Origin: Pseudomonadota bacterium
GTDB lineage: Bacteria; Pseudomonadota; Gammaproteobacteria; Berkiellales; Berkiellaceae
Length of the DNA stretch: 64,000 nt
Direction of reading: 5' to 3'
Assembly: GCA_018242045.1 (NCBI GenBank)
Contig: JAFECR010000014.1
Location: 7,449-71,448 of the forward strand
Below are positions 18,064-26,876 of the stretch, piece after piece. A program made the translations under genes and the position numbers. Below the pieces are notes generated by a model. That model made no database searches, had not been told where the DNA came from, and was given only the letters and a program-made list of their open reading frames with translations. Each line of letters starts with the position of its first letter. Position 1 is the first letter of the stretch.

Positions 18064-18262
18064 AAGGCCAGCCTCTCTTTTGAACTTAGATTTGTAAATA
18101 AGACTATTTTAATTAGTGCCTTTAAGCAATCTATTTTTGAAAATCAACGAAGCATGTAAGTTAAATTGCTTTATCTTGTGACGATTTCAATATTCATTGA
18201 ACTATTATGCAAGTCTTGCAGTCTTTTTATTATACATTCTTATTAAAAAGCCAACGGGCAAT

Positions 18263-20014
18263 ATGCATATACTTCTAATAACAGCAGCACCGAAAGGAAC
18301 TTTAGGTGATCCTACACTCTGCAAAAGTGCAATTGAAGCTATTAAAAGCAAATACCCAAATGTTGAAATTACCTTAATGATTAGAGATATTCCCAAACAA
18401 GGGATAGCAAAGGTAAATAATTTATTTAAAGGGATGTCTGGATTTACGATTCATTACCAAACTGCACAAGAACACTTTGGAACTTTTAAAGCATCTCAAA
18501 TCAACAGCGAACCTTTGTTTCAGCAAAAATATGATTTAATATTAGCAATGCCTTTTAGTGTGCTAGATAATGAAACCCTTCGGGCAATTTACGACAAACA
18601 CCAAAAAGGTGTTCCTGTTGCCTTAGTAACGAATTATAACACTGATTTAACTTACGAATTAAAAAATCGTTCAGATATAATTACCAGCCTTCCTTTTATT
18701 ATGCTGGGATTTGGTCAAGACATGGCCGGTATTTTCTTACCTTTAAAAAGTATTTCTGAACAAAAGATCACGTTGAATGATGATTTTCTCAAGTCGATGT
18801 CTAAGGATGAAGTTAAATTATTGAATTTTATCTGCAACGGAACTCGCCCTGAGTTTTTAGCTAACAATGATTTATATTTTAGCTATCAAAACAAAATACC
18901 CATGGTGGATATCTCTCAATTTTCTGTCAAGGATTTCATTGAGCTATGTTTAGAAAATTCAAAAAAAGATAATATCACTATTTGTTTAAATGCAGGATCA
19001 GGCAAAGATGCTGCCAAGGAATTAAATATTAATAATTTAATCTCTGATTTAACTACGCAAAATAAACATTTTTCAGCACTTTGCAAAAACATTGTTTTTG
19101 AATATTGGGAATATGATGAAAAAAATCAAAATTGGAACCTATCTATCAAAAAAAGTGCTCAAGCAAACAATACCAAAACGTGCCGGTTAATAAACCCTTT
19201 TCCTTTATCAGGCATTCTTTTTCAAACTTTACTAGACATCTCAAATCCATTAACTATGCAAACCGGAAACAGTTCTTTTGTTGAAGCCTTGATTAAAGGT
19301 AAAATTCCAATTTACCAAGTAACCGTGTGGAGTAAAGAATTTATTCTGGCTTTTCAACAATATGTTAAACAACATGAACCTAATTCTTACTTTTGCGATT
19401 TTCTGCAGATGATTCACAAACAATCCAGTGCCGCAGAAAAGCAAAAGATTTGCCAATTTTATAATAAACATCAAGACGAAATGACACAAGAAATAAAAAT
19501 ATTAAAAGACAAAATGTATTCAGATACAAAGCTGGATTTAAAATCTAACCTGATATCTGAGCTTGAAAATATCAGTATAGACTTCTCCAATCTGCCACCA
19601 TATCCTGATGTCAATAGCATCGATCCCAATGATGCACAAGCTGTCAAGCACATGCTTTCACAATTATTATTTGATCGGCGAGATTTTAAACTTGCAATCC
19701 AATGGATTACTCAAAACCGCCATCAAGTTCCATTTATGAAGGAGGTAAAAGCAATGCTAGCACAATGGCAAAAGAATTTAGTAAAAGATGATTTATCTAA
19801 CCTTCATTTAGATAGCAACATGCAACAAATCCATCTTATGATTAAAGGTTTTGATGCCGAAAATACCTTATCTGATAATGTTGGAGTAAGAAATGAAATT
19901 ATCCAACAAGCCCCTATCAGAACAAGTAATTCAAAAAATGAAAGACAAAGCACATCCCCCTCAAATGAGACTAAAACTGAATCCTCTCAAAAAACAAAAG
20001 TAAAAAAGAATTGA
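18263..20014 (+). CDS. Large protein with GT-B glycosyltransferase-like features
   Basis: A 583-residue protein from the ATG at 18263. It opens with a Rossmann strand-loop MHILLITAAPKGTLGDPTL, as GT-B enzymes do. Near residue 345 it has a segment TMQTGNSSFVEALIKGKIPI that looks like the C-terminal donor-site loop of GT-B folds. A helical region follows, then a polar Ser/Lys-rich tail ending KTKVKKN. A TTG at 18197 would prepend 22 mainly hydrophobic residues, which could be a membrane anchor, but that start lacks a ribosome site. Glycosylation activity is a guess from fold-like motifs. The gene is followed by an ABC transporter with its own promoter. Confidence 0.55.
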   Translation: MHILLITAAPKGTLGDPTLCKSAIEAIKSKYPNVEITLMIRDIPKQGIAKVNNLFKGMSGFTIHYQTAQEHFGTFKASQINSEPLFQQKYDLILAMPFSVLDNETLRAIYDKHQKGVPVALVTNYNTDLTYELKNRSDIITSLPFIMLGFGQDMAGIFLPLKSISEQKITLNDDFLKSMSKDEVKLLNFICNGTRPEFLANNDLYFSYQNKIPMVDISQFSVKDFIELCLENSKKDNITICLNAGSGKDAAKELNINNLISDLTTQNKHFSALCKNIVFEYWEYDEKNQNWNLSIKKSAQANNTKTCRLINPFPLSGILFQTLLDISNPLTMQTGNSSFVEALIKGKIPIYQVTVWSKEFILAFQQYVKQHEPNSYFCDFLQMIHKQSSAAEKQKICQFYNKHQDEMTQEIKILKDKMYSDTKLDLKSNLISELENISIDFSNLPPYPDVNSIDPNDAQAVKHMLSQLLFDRRDFKLAIQWITQNRHQVPFMKEVKAMLAQWQKNLVKDDLSNLHLDSNMQQIHLMIKGFDAENTLSDNVGVRNEIIQQAPIRTSNSKNERQSTSPSNETKTESSQKTKVKKN

Positions 20015-20078
20015 AAAAATATATTTAAGAAAGTTTGTTTTTGATGCGACTACACGCTTTTTATTTTATTTGAATTAA

Positions 20079-20105
20079 TTGACATCCAAAGAAGGCGCTT
20101 ATAAT
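20079..20105 (+). promoter_or_regulatory. Sigma-70-type promoter for the BacA/YddA-like ABC gene
   Basis: A perfect -35 hexamer TTGACA (20079-20084) is followed after 15 bases by a perfect -10 TATAAT (20100-20105). The start codon is 36 bases further on. The 15-base spacer is shorter than the preferred 17, which may reduce strength. No competing motif was seen in this gap. Confidence 0.6.
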
Positions 20106-20140
20106 ATCCGGGTTAATAACTAAATAGCAGTGACATTCAA

Positions 20141-21883
20141 ATGAAAGAAAACTCAAAAGGCCTTTCTTTATTCTCTTTAATCTCAAGGCTTTATCATTTA
20201 TATAGGCCCTATTTTGGCCTTAAAAAAAATAAAAAATGGCGAACCTTATCAGTCCTTGTTATGTTAGGCATAAGCGTCACCATGGCTTTTACCATGAATT
20301 ACATTAATATAGCCATGAATGATTTTATAGTCATCATTGGACCAACTGTTACCTACAGCGCCTACTTTAGCACACTGGGATGGTATCTTGGCGCAATTAC
20401 GCTTTACGCACTGTTTTGTTATGTTAACACTTGTATTTCCAGCTGGTTAGCAGAATCCTTAACTGCGGCAATCAGCAAAAAAATGCTTAAAAAATGGTTG
20501 CGTTCAGATGCCTATATTGGGACAAAGCTTGCGACCAATACGCATAGTGAACTTGATATCGGCAAAACCCTTATTTATGACAATCAACATTTAAACACTA
20601 AAGTTTTAGACTTAATTAACAACGGCCTCATCGTGCTTGGAAATTTTGCGGTGGGCGCCATTGGCCTTTACGCGATGAGTGTGCCACTATCTGTTACCTT
20701 TTTGGCAACCACCGTCACTATCCCTGGTTACCTATTAATTAGCACCATGTGTTATGCTATATTTTTTAATTATGTCAATACCAAAACTGGCAGTACATTA
20801 AATGCTCGTTTAGCGTCCCAAACCAAATTAGACAGCGATATTCACGCTAAGATTAATCACATTGATGTTCACAGTGAAGCCATAGCCTTTAAAAAAGGAA
20901 AATTTTACGAGCTCAGATCTCTATTAGAAACCATTAAAAGTAATAGAGTGATTAAAAAGACAATTATTAATGTGCGCAGTGCCCTAATGTTTTTAAATAT
21001 CTTTAATCAAGATTTTTCACAGTTTGTTTCTTTGATCTTAGCCTCTCCCAGTGTCATTGCTGGAAAATTAAATATCATGGGCCTTTTTGAATTAAGCAAC
21101 AATTTTTCTTTTATTGTTCAAGGATTCACGTGGAAAAGCTATTACTTTGAAGATCTTACCCAATGTGAAGTCGAGCTGCAAAAAATGGAAGCACTCCAGC
21201 AACAATTAAGTGATTGGAAGCAAATCCAAAAACGTACTCGGGGAAATTTACGCACTTTCAATTCCTTACCCAATCAAAAAAGTGATATTGAAATTAAAAA
21301 TTTATCGGTTGAAATCCCTGGAGGTAAGCAGATCTTAAATAATTTTAATGTCCGGATCCCTAAAAACCAGAAAACTCTTTTGGAAGGTGCTTCTGGCCGT
21401 GGAAAAACATCTATCATCCGCTCTTTGCTTAATTTGAATGTTCATGCAAAAGGTGAAATTCACGGTTTATCAGAAAATACCTATTTTATTCCCTCAGAAC
21501 CTTATTTTCCTTACAACAAAACATTACTGCAAGCCATTGTGTACCCCAGTGACACTATGCCAACCCAGGCACAAAGAGATAAAATCGTTTCTTTAATGAG
21601 AATGATGGGTTTTGATGAATCTAAAATCTTACTTCTCGACAAAGTTAGAGATTGGTATGGCTCTATCTTAAGTGATGGGGAAAGAAAACGTTTAATGTTT
21701 ATTCGAATGCTTATCAATAATCCAGATGTCGTCGTGATGGATGAAGCTACGCGAGGCATTGATCCACCTACAAAAATGAAAATTGAATCTATGTTTAACG
21801 AATACTTAGCTCAAACTACTTTCATTATGACAGATCACAACCCAAGTGAAATACCGTTTCATCAAAATAAAATTGTGTTATAA
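20141..21883 (+). CDS. ABC transporter, BacA/YddA (ABC_membrane_2) family
   Basis: A 580-residue fused transporter. The membrane half has five to six helices and the family element SELDIGKTLIYDNQHL, related to the DNPDQR segment of YddA/BacA proteins. The ATPase half has Walker A GASGRGKTS, signature LSDGERKRL and Walker B VVVMDEATRGID. SbmA/BacA relatives import peptides, cobalamin or other hydrophilic solutes, and Rv1819c is the best known ATPase-containing member. The signature is LSDGE instead of LSGGQ, usual for this branch. The ATG at 20141 lacks a strong ribosome site but follows a good promoter. The substrate is unknown. Confidence 0.8.
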   Translation: MKENSKGLSLFSLISRLYHLYRPYFGLKKNKKWRTLSVLVMLGISVTMAFTMNYINIAMNDFIVIIGPTVTYSAYFSTLGWYLGAITLYALFCYVNTCISSWLAESLTAAISKKMLKKWLRSDAYIGTKLATNTHSELDIGKTLIYDNQHLNTKVLDLINNGLIVLGNFAVGAIGLYAMSVPLSVTFLATTVTIPGYLLISTMCYAIFFNYVNTKTGSTLNARLASQTKLDSDIHAKINHIDVHSEAIAFKKGKFYELRSLLETIKSNRVIKKTIINVRSALMFLNIFNQDFSQFVSLILASPSVIAGKLNIMGLFELSNNFSFIVQGFTWKSYYFEDLTQCEVELQKMEALQQQLSDWKQIQKRTRGNLRTFNSLPNQKSDIEIKNLSVEIPGGKQILNNFNVRIPKNQKTLLEGASGRGKTSIIRSLLNLNVHAKGEIHGLSENTYFIPSEPYFPYNKTLLQAIVYPSDTMPTQAQRDKIVSLMRMMGFDESKILLLDKVRDWYGSILSDGERKRLMFIRMLINNPDVVVMDEATRGIDPPTKMKIESMFNEYLAQTTFIMTDHNPSEIPFHQNKIVL

Positions 21884-21931
21884 AAAATCATTGCTTCTTG
21901 TAATGTCTGTCGTATCAAAGTGGATTGATCA

Positions 21932-23521
21932 TTAATTAATTTTTATTTTTTCGACTGATTGAGGCGTAAAGCTATCTTCAAAATGTTTCAGTATCGTTTT
22001 CTCAAAATTTTCATAATATGACATGACATCTTGTGGATTTATATGAAGATCTGGAACATCTTGAAAACTCTCCATCGTCGCTTTAAGGGTTATAGCCAAC
22101 TCTCTTGCTTGCGTCATTACGGTTTTGATCTCTTGTAACGGCTCTGAGTTATCGTGAGCTTCATAAATTTTAGTTTGAATATATCCGAAATTTAATTCAA
22201 AAAACTCTGGACCCATCTGGTTAAAAGCATTTTTATGATAAATTATTTTTTGCTCTAAGGCCTTTTTACCAATTTCATTATTGGGTGGCTTGCGAGGTGT
22301 GATCTTTGCTGATACTGAAGCAGCGCTTTGTTGGCGCCGCAAAAAGGATGGCGTTCCTTGTGAGCCTAGGGAAATTCTTGTTTCACTTATATTTGAACCA
22401 GCATCTGCAATATTATTAATCAATGTATTAAGCTTTGTGGCAAGGCTTGGCACAGCGGGCGCTCTCTCTTTAGAGTTATTAAGCGGCTTTTCTGCAGCCG
22501 GGGAGGTTGGCGACTTTTCTTTAGATGAGCTCAAGGGCGTTTTGTTGTTTGATCCTCTCAGCTTTGTAGTTGTGGTTCCTGGCCTTGGCGATCCTGGCAT
22601 ATTCTGTGCTTTTTCTCTTGAGGATCTCAGTCTTGATGTAACACCTGGTATCTTTGACAAATCCACTGGTATCTTTGGCAACACTTTTCTTGGTGTATTG
22701 AGCGTGTCGGTGGAGCCAGATTTTGGCAAAATCGGTTCTTTGGATGCGTTAAGGGAGATAGGTTGGGATTTTGAAGCAATGGATGTTGGCGCATTTGGAT
22801 CTATCTTTAAATTATTAAACTTATTTACAAGCGTTGAATCTTTATTCGGTGTATTCTCTCTTATATTAGAATCTGTGTTCATATTTACTTCACTTGTGCT
22901 ATATTTTTTTATCACACTGCTTATATTTTTTCTGATGTCTTCTGCAAGCAATCTATTGCTGTAAATTAAATTTTTACTTAAATCATACCACTGTTTTTCT
23001 TCTTTTATCAGCGTCACATTCAAGGAAGTGAGTTTTTCCAATAGCGTGCGATCCTGATTACTATAATCTTCATATACTAATATGCCCTGCTCTGAGGCAA
23101 ATTGACTTCGATATAAAGGATCCACAACAATAAATCCGCTTATAATCGTATTGATTGTTTCGTTGGTTAATTTATCCAATTCAAATTTCTTGTCTAAAAT
23201 AATAGTGGCCATTTCTGCATAAAACGAACCAGGTAATTCTTCTCCTTCCATCGCGCGGTTTAATGCAAGTGCATGAAAATTTGATAATATAATACCTGCT
23301 TCGCCTATTTTCTGCTTAACATCAGCGACATGTGTCATATAAGATTTTAATAGTTCTTTATTTTTTTTAGTAAGGCTGCCAGATTGATCTGATATTATTG
23401 GAATGCTTTTAATTTTTTTATTCACTTCCTCATAAACTTTCATCAATTCATCATGACCTTTATGCGCCCTTTTTAATTTATCTGTGCAATCAAGAATAAG
23501 AAATCGTTGTTCACCTAACAT
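21932..23521 (-). CDS. Orphan protein with two helical ends and a Ser/Pro-rich linker
   Basis: A 529-residue protein with no recognised domain. Residues 1-220 are helical and charged (DKLKRAHKGHDELMKVYEEV). Residues 230-400 are low complexity, rich in Ser, Pro, Lys, Asn and Thr (PGSPRPGTTTTKLRGSNNKT), and clearly disordered. Residues 405-529 are helical again. The ATG at 23521 has a strong AAGGAG seven bases upstream, so it is a real, translated gene. There is no signal peptide or membrane helix. The layout suits a secreted effector or scaffold; the following gene on the same strand is another orphan. Confidence 0.7.
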   Translation of the reverse strand: MLGEQRFLILDCTDKLKRAHKGHDELMKVYEEVNKKIKSIPIISDQSGSLTKKNKELLKSYMTHVADVKQKIGEAGIILSNFHALALNRAMEGEELPGSFYAEMATIILDKKFELDKLTNETINTIISGFIVVDPLYRSQFASEQGILVYEDYSNQDRTLLEKLTSLNVTLIKEEKQWYDLSKNLIYSNRLLAEDIRKNISSVIKKYSTSEVNMNTDSNIRENTPNKDSTLVNKFNNLKIDPNAPTSIASKSQPISLNASKEPILPKSGSTDTLNTPRKVLPKIPVDLSKIPGVTSRLRSSREKAQNMPGSPRPGTTTTKLRGSNNKTPLSSSKEKSPTSPAAEKPLNNSKERAPAVPSLATKLNTLINNIADAGSNISETRISLGSQGTPSFLRRQQSAASVSAKITPRKPPNNEIGKKALEQKIIYHKNAFNQMGPEFFELNFGYIQTKIYEAHDNSEPLQEIKTVMTQARELAITLKATMESFQDVPDLHINPQDVMSYYENFEKTILKHFEDSFTPQSVEKIKIN

Positions 23522-23686
23522 TTTCTTCTCCTTCTAAGGGACGATTTATCCTAGATAAAATTTCAGCACACGTCACAAAAAAATTAGTATGAATTATCAA
23601 AGAAAATGATACTGAGCCAAAATTCAATAAATTGCAACTAAGCTACAGTACCAAGATTTTACAAAAACCCATTTAATTCATCGACA

Positions 23687-24490
23687 TTATACGCCAGGTT
23701 GATTTTGCCTTAATGAAGGGCTTATCTCTTCTTGCCAAGAAGGCTCTGCAGCATTAATTTGCGTTCTCGTACGATGATATTGCGGAGAAATACTACGAGA
23801 CAATTCTTCTATTGCAATGCTATTTGTAGCATTAGATGAAGATTGTTGCATTGGTGGTAATGAAGATGTTGACTCTGGTAGCGTTGTTTGATTCGAACGG
23901 CCTGTACCCCAATTAAAAGCATCTATGCCTAATTCAACAGCAACATAGCCAAGTGCAATGATAAAGATAAACAAATTCTTAATCATATTTGGTAATTGCG
24001 TAATACAAAATCTAACAATTTTTAAAGAATTATCCAAAATAAATGTTAAGGTTTTACGAGCAAGATCAAACAAAAAACGTGCTATTGTTGGCATTTTTTT
24101 TATTATAAATACAATTGCATCATATAAGTTTTTAATGATCTCACCAAAATGAGTAACAATATATTTTGCTACTTTGAAAAGGTGTTTACCTAATTTTTTC
24201 ACAAAGTCGATGCTAAATTTTAATAAATCCCATAAGCCTTGAAAAAAATTAACTATATAGCGAGGAAGATTTTGAATAAAATGAATGGACCAATTAAAGA
24301 GCATCTTTCCTAAAGCTATCCCTTGATGAAAACAAGATCCGATAAATTGAAGAAATCTGAGGAAATTTTGGGGAAGCTCTTTTATAAATCGTAGGGTTGA
24401 TTGTGCAACACTGATTATTCGATTTTTCATTGAATCTTTAAAACAGATAATCATTTCTTTTATAGTGTTAGCTAGTTGTCTTGTTTTCAT
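23687..24490 (-). CDS. Amphipathic-helix repeat protein of unknown function
   Basis: A 267-residue protein. Residues 25-190 are a chain of aromatic/basic amphipathic helices broken by prolines at 40, 76, 134 and 167 (ELPQNFLRFLQFIG, NLPRYIVNFFQGLWDLLKF, QLPNMIKNLFIFIIALG). Only the last stretch is hydrophobic enough to span a membrane. Residues 195-267 are a polar Ser/Gln/Pro-rich tail. The pattern recalls apolipoprotein- or perilipin-like surfaces that lie on membranes or lipid droplets. The ATG at 24490 has AGGA six bases upstream. No family recognised. Confidence 0.65.
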   Translation of the reverse strand: MKTRQLANTIKEMIICFKDSMKNRIISVAQSTLRFIKELPQNFLRFLQFIGSCFHQGIALGKMLFNWSIHFIQNLPRYIVNFFQGLWDLLKFSIDFVKKLGKHLFKVAKYIVTHFGEIIKNLYDAIVFIIKKMPTIARFLFDLARKTLTFILDNSLKIVRFCITQLPNMIKNLFIFIIALGYVAVELGIDAFNWGTGRSNQTTLPESTSSLPPMQQSSSNATNSIAIEELSRSISPQYHRTRTQINAAEPSWQEEISPSLRQNQPGV

Positions 24491-24602
24491 TGCTTTCCTG
24501 ATTTGAATTAATCACAATCACAGAATTATATGCGAGTGAACGCTCGCACTCAAGAGAAAAAGCAAAATAAACTTTATAAAAGTCACTAAAACTTATATAG
24601 GC

Positions 24603-25799
24603 TTATTCAGGCTGCAATATTTGATTAACAACATAAGAGGCTATGCAAGCATTTGCTCTAGGATTAGGATGTCCATCTTTTTCAATAAGGTAATATGCCT
24701 GATTTATTTTAAAATCGGTTATCATGTTATCCACTAAATAAACTGGAATTTCACTCTTTTTAAATTCTGTTAATAATTTTTTCATCACTACTTCATGATT
24801 GGGGATATCTGCGATATTCCAATAAATAATATTAAATTTTGCCTGAGGATAGCGTTGCTCGAATATTGTTTTAGCCTTAATCACTATTTTAATGTACCTA
24901 TCAATATCTCTATCATTTATTTTTCTTAAAAGACTTGCTTGAATTTTTTGCCATAAATAAGATTTATTTAATTGGGAATAACATTGTTGCACCCAATGTG
25001 GCAAACTAATGGTTTTTTCATCAAAGTGGCCAGCATAATAAATTTCTCCCTTTTCATCCAAATCATATTTAGGATCATGAATGTTCCATGAGGTTAAGCC
25101 AGCACTTCGAACAATATGAGAAGGAATGGCAACGTAGAAAGCATGTTTAGGCTGCTCTAATACTATTTTATCAACCAAACCTTGCTCCAGAGCACTTAGC
25201 ATTTGTTGTGGACCATACCCACCATAACCAAAATTATAAACATTAGCCTGTCCTTGTAGTTTGGAACCTACTTGATAAGGTAGCGTTTCATTATCATTGA
25301 CGCCCACACCAAACGTAAAAGAACAACCAAAAAATAAAATAGCGCCCTTAGCGGCAGTTGATTTTGGATAAGAATTTCTCAAACCATGTTGATCAGTTGA
25401 AATGATCATTTCGTAAATTAACTGATTATCTAGATATCTTTTTCCTACAACTTCTTTTGCATTTTTTTGCGGAACATACCCCAAGAATGGATCTGGCTTA
25501 AACATTTGAGGTGTCCAATAATTGCCAACCAATTTCTCAGGAACAGGTGTATTTGACCACCAAAAATAAATTTCGCAGACACAAAGAAAAAGTGTTATGA
25601 CAGCAAAATTGATATACACGGCTGCCAAAGTGTTCTTGTAACTTTTTAAAAACAAAATGGAAAAAATTAAAGTCCAGCTGCACCCTATCCAAAAATAGGG
25701 AATGGTAAAAAATTTTAAAGCGATTGGAATAAGCAACATTCCCATGCAACATAAAACAAGAACCACCATCTTATTCCTGGCATCTGAGACTTTATTCAT
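24603..25799 (-). CDS. Membrane-anchored SGNH/GDSL hydrolase-like protein
   Basis: A 398-residue protein. Three hydrophobic helices within residues 10-85 anchor it, leaving the rest probably periplasmic. The SGNH blocks are ILFFGCSFTFGVGVND (block I, nucleophile Ser), NVYNFGYGGYGPQQM (block II) and DGHPNPRANACIA near the end (the Asp-His pair). These match SGNH proteins that act on polysaccharides or other envelope esters. The ATG at 25799 has AGGT ten bases upstream. It is downstream of metE-metF on the same strand with 62 bp between, so read-through is possible, though no functional link is evident. Confidence 0.75.
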   Translation of the reverse strand: MNKVSDARNKMVVLVLCCMGMLLIPIALKFFTIPYFWIGCSWTLIFSILFLKSYKNTLAAVYINFAVITLFLCVCEIYFWWSNTPVPEKLVGNYWTPQMFKPDPFLGYVPQKNAKEVVGKRYLDNQLIYEMIISTDQHGLRNSYPKSTAAKGAILFFGCSFTFGVGVNDNETLPYQVGSKLQGQANVYNFGYGGYGPQQMLSALEQGLVDKIVLEQPKHAFYVAIPSHIVRSAGLTSWNIHDPKYDLDEKGEIYYAGHFDEKTISLPHWVQQCYSQLNKSYLWQKIQASLLRKINDRDIDRYIKIVIKAKTIFEQRYPQAKFNIIYWNIADIPNHEVVMKKLLTEFKKSEIPVYLVDNMITDFKINQAYYLIEKDGHPNPRANACIASYVVNQILQPE

Positions 25800-25861
25800 T
25801 TAGCTGATTACCTATATTTGTTCAAAATCGAGCCTAAAGCTGCCCTTGCAAGGGTATACGC

Positions 25862-26836
25862 TTACTTTCGATAACATGCAACTAACCCCAAATGCCGGTA
25901 ATATAAGCTTCCTAAGCGTTCAACAAATTTTATAGATAATTCAAAATTATGACGAGTAATGTGTTCAATATTAAGCCCAAGTGGCACATCCAGATTTTGT
26001 TCTTTGACAAAATCCAATATTTCTTGTAATAAATTGGTCGCAACTTTAGCCGATCGCCAACCAATCCCTATATCTGCTTTAAACAAAATATCTTCCACTG
26101 CTTGAGAAATATCAACGCCTAACCAACGTAAGAATTGCAGATCGCTTTTTGTTGATATAGGCGCGAAACTTAGAAAAACTCTTTTGGGACTGATTGCTTT
26201 TAATTTGCAAAGCGCTGCATAATCTTGCAATAAGTTTTTGACACTGTTTGCATCATAAACAATCTGACTTGTAAAATAGTCAATACCATTTAGCGATTTT
26301 TCCAGCATTCGATAAGGTTCATCTTTAATTATTTCAGTATGACGTCTTGATTGAATAGTAATACCGCCGCATAATAATTTAGGATAGGTTTTTTGAATAT
26401 ATTGACTCATTTCAATAACACTGGGACCTGGATATTTAATTTTGCTAGAACTGCCGCCAACTAATATTAAAGAATGTACTTTAAAATCTTTAACCGTTAC
26501 CTCAAGCCATTTTTTTTGTACTGCCCAAGCTTCATAAACCGTGCAATGATTTAAGATAACTTCTATTTTTTTTTGAGAAGATCCTTGTTCAAGCATATGG
26601 GCAAAATAATTAACCTGCATTTTCGGTTTATCGTTCCCAATACGATCGTTTTCTTCATCTCGAATATCAGGAATGTTGACAGCATCAATAATGAGTGATG
26701 AATCTGCTAATAAATCGAGAGCACATTCAATATAGGCTTCAAGACTGGTAGGTTTTACATCACAAGCAGGTGGCAACAGTTCATATAATATAACTGGTTG
26801 CGTTTTATCTTGAATTTTATCTGCCAATGATTTCAA
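25862..26836 (-). CDS. Methylenetetrahydrofolate reductase-like protein (MetF, divergent)
   Basis: A 324-residue TIM-barrel flavoprotein related to MetF, which makes 5-methyltetrahydrofolate. Supporting segments are VILYELLPPACDV at the N-terminus (MetF has a related FExxPP), a Gly/Ser loop LILVGGSSSKIKYPG, and FTSQIVYDANSV, the family's F-x-QxxFD-like element. The sequence is divergent from enteric MetF. It lies 40 bp downstream of metE, so the methyl donor and its user would be made together. The start is TTG at 26836, well supported by AGAGGA five to six bases upstream. Confidence 0.75.
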   Translation of the reverse strand: MKSLADKIQDKTQPVILYELLPPACDVKPTSLEAYIECALDLLADSSLIIDAVNIPDIRDEENDRIGNDKPKMQVNYFAHMLEQGSSQKKIEVILNHCTVYEAWAVQKKWLEVTVKDFKVHSLILVGGSSSKIKYPGPSVIEMSQYIQKTYPKLLCGGITIQSRRHTEIIKDEPYRMLEKSLNGIDYFTSQIVYDANSVKNLLQDYAALCKLKAISPKRVFLSFAPISTKSDLQFLRWLGVDISQAVEDILFKADIGIGWRSAKVATNLLQEILDFVKEQNLDVPLGLNIEHITRHNFELSIKFVERLGSLYYRHLGLVACYRK

Positions 26837-26876
26837 ATTTTCCTCTTTGCTTTTGTTAATTCAAATTGACCATTGT

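Noticed and set aside
22281-22964. Long open frame on the forward strand opposite the Ser/Pro-rich orphan
   Set aside because: It is the complement of low-complexity codons in a gene with a strong ribosome site; its own start has none and its composition is implausible.
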